Positions 53,257-61,487 of a stretch of 64,000 nucleotides of DNA are shown one piece after another. The notes below the pieces were generated by a model, which was not told the DNA's origin, ran no database searches, and saw only the letters and a list, made by a program, of their open reading frames with translations. Origin of the DNA: Lysobacteraceae bacterium (lineage in GTDB: Bacteria > Pseudomonadota > Gammaproteobacteria > Xanthomonadales > Xanthomonadaceae); contig JAUXUI010000035.1 of NCBI GenBank assembly GCA_030681035.1, positions 1-64,000 of the forward strand, in the 5' to 3' direction. How positions within the stretch are numbered: position 1 is the stretch's first letter; each line of letters starts with the position of its first letter. The translations under genes and the position numbers were made by a program.

Positions 53257-54730
53257 TGCCCGCCCGCCACGGCCATCGTATGGCTTTGCCCGCCGCCACG
53301 GTGCCACCGTGGCTGGCTGGGATGGTGTGTACGCGCTGATTGCGCACCGCCCCGGAGTAACACCGGAGGTGCTGGCGGAATTGCGCCGTCATTGCGGCGC
53401 GCCGCTGCGGCTGCAAGCGCACGCCGAGGCCGAGTTTGAGGCATTGCTGCGCAACCTCTACGGCGAGGGCGACAACGCTGATGCCATGGCCGCCGATTTT
53501 TCCGCGGGTGAAGGCGATCTGGCCTCGCTCGCCGAGGCACTGCCCGAGCCGCAGGACCTGCTGGAAAGCGACGACGATGCGCCGATCATCCGCCTGATCA
53601 ACGCCTTGCTTACCGAGGCGGTGAAGCAGCGCGCCTCGGACATCCACATCGAACCCTTCGAAACCCGTCTGGTGGTGCGCTTTCGCGTCGATGGCGTGTT
53701 GCGCGAAGTGCTCAGCCCGAACAAGGCGCTGGCGCCGGCCGTAGTCAGCCGGATCAAGGTGATGGCGCGGCTGGACATCGCCGAAAAGCGCCTGCCACAG
53801 GATGGCCGCATCTCGCTGCGCGTGGCCGGGCGTCCGGTCGACGTGCGCGTCAGCACCATCCCGGTCGGCGGCGGCGAGCGCGTGGTGTTGCGATTGCTCG
53901 ACAAGCAGGCCGGGCGGCTGGACCTCGAACAGCTCGGTGTGCCGGCAGCCATGCTGGCGCAGCTCGATGCCATGCTGCATCGCCCACACGGCATCGTGCT
54001 GGTCACCGGCCCCACCGGCTCGGGCAAGACCACCACCCTGTATGCCGGCCTCACCCGCCTCAATGACACCAGCCGCAACATCCTCACCGTTGAAGACCCG
54101 ATCGAGTATTACCTCGACGGCATCGGCCAGACCCAGGTCAACAGCAAAGTTGACATGAGCTTCGCGCGCGGCCTGCGCGCGATCCTGCGGCAAGACCCGG
54201 ACGTGGTGATGGTCGGCGAAATCCGCGATCTGGAAACCGCGCAAATTGCGGTGCAGGCCAGCCTCACCGGCCACCTGGTGCTGTCCACCCTGCACACCAA
54301 CTCCGCCATCGGTGCCATCACCCGCCTGCGCGACATGGGCATCGAACCGTTCCTGCTCGCCTCCTCGCTAATCGGCGTGGTGGCGCAGCGGCTGGTTCGC
54401 GTGCTTGACCCGGCGCAAAGCGAGACCTACGAACCCAGTGCCGCCGAATGCCGTGCCCTCGGCCACGACTGGCAACCCGGCCTGCGCTTCGCCCGGCCGC
54501 GCCCCGACGCCGGCCGCAGTGCCGGCTACAGCGGCCGCACCGGCCTGTACGAGCTGATCACCATCGACGACACCTTGCGCCGCCTGATCCACGAAGGTGC
54601 CAGCGAACACGCGCTGTTGCAGCACGCGCGCCAGCGCAGCGCCGCACTCAGCGACGATGGCTGGGACAAGCTTTGCGCGCAGGTCACCTCGGTGGACGAA
54701 GTGCTGCGGGTATCGCGCGAGGGCGAGTGA
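53249..54730 (+). CDS. gspE: Type II secretion system ATPase GspE
   Basis: A 493-aa secretion ATPase powering the pseudopilus. Walker A 'GPTGSGKTTTLYAGL' (about 254), Asp box 'ILTVEDPIEYYLDGIGQTQV', Walker B 'VVMVGEIRDLETAQIAVQAS', His box 'VLSTLHTNSAIGAITRL'. The zinc-binding tetracysteine motif normally between the His box and 'GRTGLYEL' is missing: only one Cys remains in about 60 residues. Positions 54466-54540, near the 3' end, are repeated at 63926-64000 beyond the RM2 island, so the next gene of the operon, if present, is displaced. Confidence 0.94.
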   Translation: MADARPPRPSYGFARRHGATVAGWDGVYALIAHRPGVTPEVLAELRRHCGAPLRLQAHAEAEFEALLRNLYGEGDNADAMAADFSAGEGDLASLAEALPEPQDLLESDDDAPIIRLINALLTEAVKQRASDIHIEPFETRLVVRFRVDGVLREVLSPNKALAPAVVSRIKVMARLDIAEKRLPQDGRISLRVAGRPVDVRVSTIPVGGGERVVLRLLDKQAGRLDLEQLGVPAAMLAQLDAMLHRPHGIVLVTGPTGSGKTTTLYAGLTRLNDTSRNILTVEDPIEYYLDGIGQTQVNSKVDMSFARGLRAILRQDPDVVMVGEIRDLETAQIAVQASLTGHLVLSTLHTNSAIGAITRLRDMGIEPFLLASSLIGVVAQRLVRVLDPAQSETYEPSAAECRALGHDWQPGLRFARPRPDAGRSAGYSGRTGLYELITIDDTLRRLIHEGASEHALLQHARQRSAALSDDGWDKLCAQVTSVDEVLRVSREGE

Positions 54731-54796
54731 GGTTGTTGCAGGCCATACTCGGCACTATGAGCGAAAAGCAGCGTTCACTAAACCGATCGCATGACA

Positions 54797-57700
54797 CTAA
54801 GCGTCCCGCACCGCCGCATGCACCGCCTCGAAGATTTCCCTGGACAGGATCGGGAACGCCGTGCGCTGGAACTCACCGTCGTCCATATATCGAGTCACGA
54901 TCTTGTCGTTCTCAGCCATCCGCTGGATCATCAAGTCCTCGATCAGCTTGCGCACTCCCAACTGGAACTTGTCCAACGGATTGGCCAACGCTGTCTGGAT
55001 CACTTGGCCGTTGGACGCTGCCCGTGCCTTTATCTGGTCGAAGAACAGCCGATCCTCCTCGGTGAAGGTGGTGCCGAAGCGTTCGTTGAGCACCTGGATG
55101 ATCTCGGAGAGCGGGGCCTTTTCGTCCTTGGCCTTGCCGGTGCCGACGTCGGTCGGCCCATAAACCGCCTCAGGCTCTCCCACCTTCAAATCAATCGCGC
55201 CACTGGACACGCGCTGCAGCCGGTAATACTGCAACTCCACCTCATTGCCGATCTTTACCACCGTGTTGTCACGGTCCAGCGGCAGATGCGGCAGCAGAAA
55301 GCGCCCGTAGCTGTAGAGCATTTCCAGATCAGGGTCCGCGTAAGGCAGTATCTGGCTCAGAAAAGAGTACATCCGCACATAGCCGCCAAGCTTGTCGCGG
55401 AAGGTGGAGCGCACCTCGTCATCCTCAATCGCCTTGAAGCGATCCACCGCCGGTTGCAGGTGGCGCTGCATGTGGGCGTGGTCGGCGGGGTTTTGCCGAT
55501 CCGGCTGGCGGTAGAAAATACGCGCAAAGGCTTCCACTTCACTCCAGTGGTAAATCTGTAATTGATCCAGCGCGTGCTTGATGCTGGGCAACATTTCCGG
55601 GTTGGCGGACTCCTGCAAACTGGTGGAATCGAAGTGGGGTTTGAAAGCCGCGTAGATGTCCTCGGGTTTGTTGACGAAGTCCAGCACGAAGGGCTCGTCC
55701 TTGCCGGCGATCTTTCGATTCAGGCGCGACAGAGTCTGCACCGCCTGCACGCCATCCAATCGCTTGTCCACGTACATGGCGCATAGCAGGGGCTGGTCAA
55801 AGCCGGTCTGGTATTTGTTGGCCACCAGCAGCACCTGGTAATCGCTGGAGCCAAAACGCTCAGGCAATTGGCTCTCAGAGATGGGTTTGCCGGTGACAGC
55901 ATCCGGGTTCATACCCGGCTCGGTGTATTCAACGCCGGTATCCGGGTCTTTCACTGTGCCGCTGAAGGCCACCAACGAGCGTATATCGGTGTAAGCCTGT
56001 TCCTTGATATAACGCTCGAACGCCAGCTTGTAGCGTACCGCCTGAATGCGGCTGGCCGTCACCACCATCGCCTTGCCGCGTCCGCCGAGTTGGTGCCGCA
56101 CGTGCTCGCGAAAGTGCTCAACCATCACTTCCGTCTTCTGCTCGATGTTGTGCGGGTGAAGTTCCTTGAATTTGGCCAGCGCCTTGGCACCCTTCTTCTT
56201 CGGGATGGTGGGGTCATCCTCCGCCGTCTTCACAAACTTGAACCAGGTGCTGTAGGTGGTGTAGTTGCGCAGCACATCGAGAATGAAGCCTTCCTCAATC
56301 GCTTGGCGCATCGAATAGGTGTGGAAGGCTTCGGGCTGTCCACTGGCTCCCGGTCTGCCGAACAACTCCAGCGTCTTGCCCTTGGGCGTGGCGGTAAAGG
56401 CGAAGAAGCTCAGATTCTGCTGCTGGCCGCGTGAAGCCATGATCTGGTTGAGGCGATCCTCCCAATCCACTTCTTCATCGCCATTGCCCGCACCGCCGTT
56501 GTTTGCCGTGGCACCCAGAATGCTCTTCAGCTCGCGCGCGGTTTCGCCTGTCTGGCTGGAATGCGCTTCGTCCACGATCACCGCGTAGCGCCGCGCCGCA
56601 ATGGCCGATTGCCAGGCCTTGGCCTGCGCTTTTTCTTCGTCGCTGGCCTTGTCCTGGTTCACCGCTCCGGCCGAGTGCAACAGGCCGCGCAGCACGAAGG
56701 GGAATTTCTGCAGCGTAGTGATGACGATCTTGGTGCCGTCGATCAGGGCATCAGCCAGTTGCTTGGCGTCCTGGTCGATGGCTTTGACCACGCCCTGCGC
56801 ATGCTCAATCTGGTAGATGGCGTCCTGCAACTGCTTGTCGAGCACCTTGCGGTCGGTAATGACGATCACGCAGTCAAACACTTTCTGATCCTGCGCGTTG
56901 TGCAGGCTGGCCAAGCGGTGCGACAACCACGAGATGCTGTTGGTCTTGCCGCTGCCTGCCGAATGTTGAATCAGGTAATTGTGACCGGCATTCTCCACGC
57001 GCGCAGCAGCCACCAGCGCCCGCACCGCATCCAGCTGGTGGTAGCGCGGGAACACCATTTTTTCGGTGGTCACCAGCTTCTTGCCACCGCGGCCGTCATC
57101 CACCTTCTGCTCATCCTTTTCGATGAACAGAAAGTGGCCGAGGATGTCGAGAAAGCTGTCGCGTTGCAGCGTTTCCTGCCAGAAGTAACCGCTGCGGTAG
57201 CCGCTGGCGTGCTGCGGGTTGCCCGCGCCGCACTGAATCTGCCCCGGATGGCTGCCCCGGTTGAAGGGCAGGAAGAAAGTTTTTTCCTTGGCGAGCCGGG
57301 TAGTCATCCACACTTCATCCGGGTCGGCGGCAAAGTGCACCAGTGCGCGTTTTTTGAAGTCGAACAAGGGCACACGCGGGTCGCGGTCGCTCTGGTATTG
57401 CTTCACCGCGTGCCGCCAGGTCTGGTGCGTGCCGGGATTTTTCAGCTCGATGGTGGCCACCGGTAGGCCATTGACCGCCAGCACCATGTCCACAGTGCTG
57501 TGGTCGCCGGGGTGGCAAGGCACCTGCCGCGTCACGGTGAGCTGGTTCTGGCCATACAACGCCAACACATCGGGCGACAGCGCATGGGCCGGCTTGAAAT
57601 ACGCCAGCCGGAACAACTTGCCGTAGAACTTGAAGCCATGACGGAGCACATGCAGGCTGCCCTTGATGTCCAGCTCCTTGCCCAGCGCATCGAGCACCAT

Positions 57701-57904
57701 CGGTTGCAAGTTACTGCCGTGCTGCGCGGCCATCTCGGCCCATAGCTTGGGTTGGGTGACTTCGATAAAGGCAAACACCCGCGCCGGGAACAGCGCCCGC
57801 GCCTTGTCCCATTCGGCATTGGTGCCGGAGAGCCAGCCACCCTGCTTGAGCAGCATATCTTCTACATGAAACTCAAAGGCGCGTTCGGTGGTTTGGCCGG
57901 GCAT
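54797..57904 (-). CDS. hsdR: Type I restriction enzyme R subunit (locus 2)
   Basis: A 1035-aa HsdR, convergent with gspE. Nuclease motif 'GLPVATIELKNPGTHQTW' (about 148), Walker A 'IQHSAGSGKTNSISW' (about 310), 'VIVDEAHSSQTGETAREL' (about 440), 'FTATPKGKTLELFG' and 'NKYQTGFDQPLLCAMYVDK'. It has the same domain plan as the locus-1 HsdR but clearly different sequence, so the two loci were acquired separately and did not arise by recent duplication. It ends the operon hsdM-abi-hsdS-FRG-hsdR. Confidence 0.95.
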   Translation of the reverse strand: MPGQTTERAFEFHVEDMLLKQGGWLSGTNAEWDKARALFPARVFAFIEVTQPKLWAEMAAQHGSNLQPMVLDALGKELDIKGSLHVLRHGFKFYGKLFRLAYFKPAHALSPDVLALYGQNQLTVTRQVPCHPGDHSTVDMVLAVNGLPVATIELKNPGTHQTWRHAVKQYQSDRDPRVPLFDFKKRALVHFAADPDEVWMTTRLAKEKTFFLPFNRGSHPGQIQCGAGNPQHASGYRSGYFWQETLQRDSFLDILGHFLFIEKDEQKVDDGRGGKKLVTTEKMVFPRYHQLDAVRALVAAARVENAGHNYLIQHSAGSGKTNSISWLSHRLASLHNAQDQKVFDCVIVITDRKVLDKQLQDAIYQIEHAQGVVKAIDQDAKQLADALIDGTKIVITTLQKFPFVLRGLLHSAGAVNQDKASDEEKAQAKAWQSAIAARRYAVIVDEAHSSQTGETARELKSILGATANNGGAGNGDEEVDWEDRLNQIMASRGQQQNLSFFAFTATPKGKTLELFGRPGASGQPEAFHTYSMRQAIEEGFILDVLRNYTTYSTWFKFVKTAEDDPTIPKKKGAKALAKFKELHPHNIEQKTEVMVEHFREHVRHQLGGRGKAMVVTASRIQAVRYKLAFERYIKEQAYTDIRSLVAFSGTVKDPDTGVEYTEPGMNPDAVTGKPISESQLPERFGSSDYQVLLVANKYQTGFDQPLLCAMYVDKRLDGVQAVQTLSRLNRKIAGKDEPFVLDFVNKPEDIYAAFKPHFDSTSLQESANPEMLPSIKHALDQLQIYHWSEVEAFARIFYRQPDRQNPADHAHMQRHLQPAVDRFKAIEDDEVRSTFRDKLGGYVRMYSFLSQILPYADPDLEMLYSYGRFLLPHLPLDRDNTVVKIGNEVELQYYRLQRVSSGAIDLKVGEPEAVYGPTDVGTGKAKDEKAPLSEIIQVLNERFGTTFTEEDRLFFDQIKARAASNGQVIQTALANPLDKFQLGVRKLIEDLMIQRMAENDKIVTRYMDDGEFQRTAFPILSREIFEAVHAAVRDA

Positions 57905-57916
57905 GGGCAGGGTTCC

Positions 57917-58882
57917 TCAGATCGTTCCGTTGATTTCGAAGGCGCGGTACTTCAGCCACTTGGCGATGCCATCGAGGTCGGGGAATAGTTGTTTGTCGAA
58001 TACGCCGTACTGGTCTAGTCGGCGACGGATGTCCTCATGCGCCGACTGTTTGATGACGAATTCCAGATAGTCCTTCTCGTCCAGTGGCTGCATCGGCTGC
58101 CAGCACGCCAGCAACACGCCGTCCTGGGCACGGATGCGCGGTGACACATGCGGCGGGTCGTAGATGATGTTTTCGCTGATCTTGAATGGTGTGGGCAAGT
58201 CAGAACGCTCAATAACAGTGGCTAAAGCAACATCGCTTGCGACAACTTCCTTTCCAGATATTGCAATGGGTTGGACATCACCATCAGCCCCGTACTGAGC
58301 GTAGGCGTCCTCTTCATTTTCTTCGGGGGGGGCGTCTCGAGCTTCCCGGTAGGTTTTGACCAGGTCTATGTCTGCAATGCTGGCTGCCATAGTGGTCAAG
58401 TCGCCCACCGGCGTCACCTGCGCAGCCTGCCCGCGCTTCAAATCGGCATAACGCTTGGGGTTGGAGATCAGCACATAGACCGCGCTGTCCATCGGTGCAC
58501 CGTCTTTGTCTTTCTCGGTTTGCCGGGTCGCAAAGTACAGCGCCACCAGCGGGTTACTCGTCCAGTCCATGAATCGCGAGGGCAGGCCGTGGTGCTGGGC
58601 GATGGCCAGTTCTTCCCACGCCGTTTGTGGCCGGTGCTGTACGTAGGTGAGCAGGTGGTTGCTGAACGTTTCCAGCACTTCTGCCTCTTTGTACTCACGC
58701 TCGGCCAGCGACAGTTTTTCCTGATGCGGGTAGCGCGCGACCGAAGGTGTCAGCGGGAAGCCCTGCGTTGCCAGCTTGCCCTGACCACGAAAGTACAGCC
58801 GAGCGCCATTGCCACGCGGCAATTCCTTGTGGATGGTGTTCAGGTACTCGTCAAAGCTCTCAATTTCACCGGGCGTGCTCAT
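57917..58882 (-). CDS. FRG-domain protein
   Basis: A 321-aa protein with an N-terminal FRG domain: 'LYFRGQGKLATQGFPLTPSV' at about 29-48, then 'WEELAIAQHHGLPSRFMDWT' and 'SNPLVALYFATRQ' at about 90-120. The function of FRG domains is not established; they are frequent in phage-defence islands and next to type I RM genes. The start overlaps the hsdS stop by 4 bp, and hsdR follows 12 bp later. It occupies the position taken by XRE-ImmA/DUF4411 at locus 1, implying an interchangeable accessory slot. Confidence 0.9.
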   Translation of the reverse strand: MSTPGEIESFDEYLNTIHKELPRGNGARLYFRGQGKLATQGFPLTPSVARYPHQEKLSLAEREYKEAEVLETFSNHLLTYVQHRPQTAWEELAIAQHHGLPSRFMDWTSNPLVALYFATRQTEKDKDGAPMDSAVYVLISNPKRYADLKRGQAAQVTPVGDLTTMAASIADIDLVKTYREARDAPPEENEEDAYAQYGADGDVQPIAISGKEVVASDVALATVIERSDLPTPFKISENIIYDPPHVSPRIRAQDGVLLACWQPMQPLDEKDYLEFVIKQSAHEDIRRRLDQYGVFDKQLFPDLDGIAKWLKYRAFEINGTI

Positions 58883-60216
58883 GCCAGCTCCCGCACGTCG
58901 ATCTTGCCGGTGACGGCGGAGGTAATCAGTGCTTGGCGGTATTCGGAGAGGCGGGTGATCACCGCGTCCGCTTTTGTGAACATGTGATCAACCTTTGCTG
59001 TTTCCGTTGCGAGGTACTCAACAATCTTGACTTGTTCGTTTTGTGGCGGAATAGGGAGTCGAAGCTCGTTCAGTGTTTCTCGATTGATCTTCGGCATTGC
59101 GACCCGATCCGCCTCCAGGACAGACCAAGCTGAAAATTGGTCGGAAAGTAGCAGCCAATAGAGGTAAGGATTTAGGAGCTTCTTTTTGCAGGTAAGTGGG
59201 TACATGTCTGCACTGCAAAGGCACTGTTCAGGTGCAATCACAACCTTACGAAGAGCTGGACGGATTTTTGAATAAATCACCGCGTCCGCTGGGCACAAAT
59301 ATTTCCCGCTTTCAGCAAATTGCTCAGCAGCAGTCTCCAAGTCCAGCAAACGTCCAGTACCAGAGTCAATATGATTTGGGGCAATCAGAAACATTGATGC
59401 GAATGGCTCCATCTCAGGATTCACTTGGCCCTCGGCAATGTGAACTTCGCGCGAGAACTTTTCGATGTCCCAATGCCAAGGAATCTGCCCCAACCACTCC
59501 ACCCCCGAATCCTTCATCGCAGGAGCAGGCTCCAGGCCCACGGCCTTGGCGGCTTCGGGCGGCAGGCCACGGGTGACGGTGCGGGCGATCAGGGCGCTGC
59601 GCTTTTCCTTGAGCTTGGTGATGAGCTGCCGCTTCTGCGCCACCAGCGTATCTATCTGCGCGGTCTTGCCATCGAGGAAGAGGGCGATGGTTTGTTGTTC
59701 GCCGACTGGGGGCACCGGGCAAGGGATTGACCCCAGCATTTCAAGATTCAATCCATCACGCGCCTCGCCACCAGCCAGGTTTCGGATGTTCTGGTAATTC
59801 GCCGTGAGCCAGTAATACAGGTAACGCGGCGCGAACCGATGATCAGGGATCAGCGCTGCCATAGACTGGTTGCAGGTCGTCGGAATGCCGAGCTGTGCCA
59901 CCATGCCTTTGGTCTTGCCTTGTCCCGCCAGCGCCATGACCAAGGCGTCTTTCGGAATCCACTTGGCGCTGCTGTTGGCAAAACCTTCGCGGGTGATCAG
60001 CTCAGACGGCCGGGTGATATAGCCATCGTTCACGGCACCCGAATTGATCCACGGAATCTCGCCATCTTCCCAATAGGCTTCGTTGCCTTTGTCTGGCGTG
60101 CCACCTGCGTAGCGCTTCGACATCCAGCGAAGTGATGCGGCGCTCCAGTGGGTCGGTAATTGGTCAAGCCAAGCCGTCGGGCTGGTTTTGTAGTTGTTGT
60201 ACGCGGCGTATTTCAT
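58879..60216 (-). CDS. hsdS: Type I restriction enzyme specificity subunit (locus 2)
   Basis: A 445-aa HsdS with two target-recognition domains, each opening with a similar signature ('SPTAWLDQLPTHWSAASLRW' near residue 12; 'MKDSGVEWLGQIPWHWDIEK' near 230). The conserved spacer 'IALFLDGKTAQIDTLVAQKR' and the C-terminal 'KIVEYLATETAKVDHMFTKA' form the coiled-coil arms. The ATG overlaps the Abi stop (ATGA), as at locus 1. TRD sequences differ from locus 1, so another target is expected. Confidence 0.93.
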   Translation of the reverse strand: MKYAAYNNYKTSPTAWLDQLPTHWSAASLRWMSKRYAGGTPDKGNEAYWEDGEIPWINSGAVNDGYITRPSELITREGFANSSAKWIPKDALVMALAGQGKTKGMVAQLGIPTTCNQSMAALIPDHRFAPRYLYYWLTANYQNIRNLAGGEARDGLNLEMLGSIPCPVPPVGEQQTIALFLDGKTAQIDTLVAQKRQLITKLKEKRSALIARTVTRGLPPEAAKAVGLEPAPAMKDSGVEWLGQIPWHWDIEKFSREVHIAEGQVNPEMEPFASMFLIAPNHIDSGTGRLLDLETAAEQFAESGKYLCPADAVIYSKIRPALRKVVIAPEQCLCSADMYPLTCKKKLLNPYLYWLLLSDQFSAWSVLEADRVAMPKINRETLNELRLPIPPQNEQVKIVEYLATETAKVDHMFTKADAVITRLSEYRQALITSAVTGKIDVRELA

Positions 60217-61211
60217 GCCGTCTTCTCCTGCCAGATCGCCATCTGCTCCCAGTCCGATGGGAAACCCATGGCCTGCTGCTGGGCCGCACTAGCGCTCTGG
60301 ATGTACTGCTTCAAGCGCATCCTCCAACTACTGCCAGGATTGATGCGCTGCATCAGATGCGCCATTACCAGCAGGTAGTTGTAAATCTGCCGTGCCGGTT
60401 GCTCCTGCACGCTGGCTTGTTGTTGCTCGACGGGCACGCCGCATTGGTCGCAGAGAGCGCTCTGCTTTTTGGTTGCGGTGATGCGCTCGATCACCATCTG
60501 GTCTTTCAGTCGTTTGATGAGAGGAAGTTGCAAGGTGAAGCGGCGGTTCCACAGGCGCCCGTGATGCGCGCAAACATTGCGCACGGGCGTGAGGGCATGC
60601 AGCACCTGCTCCAGCACTTCGATGGTGGGCATGGCAAGGCTTTTGGCGACCTCGCGCTTGGCATCGGTGCTCTTGGTGGCCTTGAACCAACGCGACAAGG
60701 CGCCCAGCGTCAAGGTTTCCACCACGGCCCAGATGGGCGGCAGGTAGGGTTCGCTGTACTGGCGGCGGTAATGGGCGATAAAGGTTTCGCTGCTGTCCTG
60801 CAGTTCGCCGGCCATGCGGGCTATGTCGCTGGCGTGCTGCCAGGGGCTCTTGAACAGGTTGGCATCCAGATGGGCGTGCGGGCCATGGCGCATGGCCATG
60901 GCGTGGGCCCAGTGGGTGCGGATGGCGGTTTCGATGCGCTCGATGGCCTCCATGACCAACAGACGCAATTGCCGGTCAAAGATGTAGAGCGACAACACCT
61001 GCTCAAAGGTGGTCCCCGGCCGAAACTGGTGATTACGCGGCTGGCCGTCGGCAGCAAGCTGCTCGAAGGGTAGCCAGTAAGCGCTGAGGCGGTAATAGCC
61101 GATGTGGGTCAGGTAGTGCTGAACCCGGGCATCGTCAGTGAACTGCAGGCCGCGCTGTTTGAGACGACCGGCTTGGTCTGTTATCGAGAGTGCGGGTTTG
61201 TCATAGCGCAT
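60213..61211 (-). CDS. Abi_2/AbiF-family HEPN protein (locus 2)
   Basis: A 332-aa Abi-like protein. I start it at 61211 (MRYDKPALSITDQA), with AGGG 7 nt upstream; the longer frame to 61298 would run through a hairpin-terminator structure. Blocks: 'YLTHIGYYRLSAYWLPFEQL', 'FEQVLSLYIFDRQLRLLVME', 'AIERIETAIRTHWAHAMA' and the HEPN R-x4-H motif in 'VRNVCAHHGRLWNRRF' (about 240). A short insert with 'CDQCG' follows it. Upstream lie two tandem hairpin units (61228-61394). Predicted to be an RNase toxin giving abortive infection, probably held in check by the RNA. Confidence 0.9.
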   Translation of the reverse strand: MRYDKPALSITDQAGRLKQRGLQFTDDARVQHYLTHIGYYRLSAYWLPFEQLAADGQPRNHQFRPGTTFEQVLSLYIFDRQLRLLVMEAIERIETAIRTHWAHAMAMRHGPHAHLDANLFKSPWQHASDIARMAGELQDSSETFIAHYRRQYSEPYLPPIWAVVETLTLGALSRWFKATKSTDAKREVAKSLAMPTIEVLEQVLHALTPVRNVCAHHGRLWNRRFTLQLPLIKRLKDQMVIERITATKKQSALCDQCGVPVEQQQASVQEQPARQIYNYLLVMAHLMQRINPGSSWRMRLKQYIQSASAAQQQAMGFPSDWEQMAIWQEKTA

Positions 61212-61227
61212 GACAGAACCCTGAAAA

Positions 61228-61394
61228 GAGTAACCCCTCGGTTTGAGCATCGCCGCAGCGAACTGCAGGATAGGCTTGAGGGGTGTTGTTGTGAGCAATT
61301 ATACGCAGGCCGACAAGCTTGCGCCAGAAAAAAGTAACCCCTCTGGTGCGCTTCCATGAGAGGCGTGAGGGGTGTTGTTGCAGCAGATTGTAAG
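61228..61394 (-). ncRNA. Tandem candidate abi-associated small RNAs (locus 2)
   Basis: On the minus strand two similar units follow each other between hsdM and abi. Unit 1: -10-like TACAAT (about 61388-61393), 'caacaacacccctca', closing stem ACCCCTC/GAGGGGT (61367-61373 with 61337-61343), then 'TACTTTTTT' (U-tract at 61328-61333). Unit 2: -10 TATAAT (61298-61303), 'caacaacacccctca' again, the same stem (61278-61284 with 61233-61239), then 'TACTCTTTT'. The loops differ, which is what duplicated, diverged RNAs would show. Unit 2 ends about 13 nt before the abi ATG. Same design as 34580-34652. Confidence 0.65.
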
Positions 61395-61487
61395 CAAGTG
61401 CCTTAGAAATAGCCGTAAATAGGAATTGTCGCGACACTGTCGCGACAATTGACAAGCGTGCTGTCTGAGTACTGCCCGAGGGGTGTT

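Noticed and set aside
61212-61298. Longer N terminus for the locus-2 Abi protein
   Set aside because: The extension would translate through the hairpin and U-tract of the small RNA unit; the ATG at 61211 has a suitable ribosome binding site and matches the family start.
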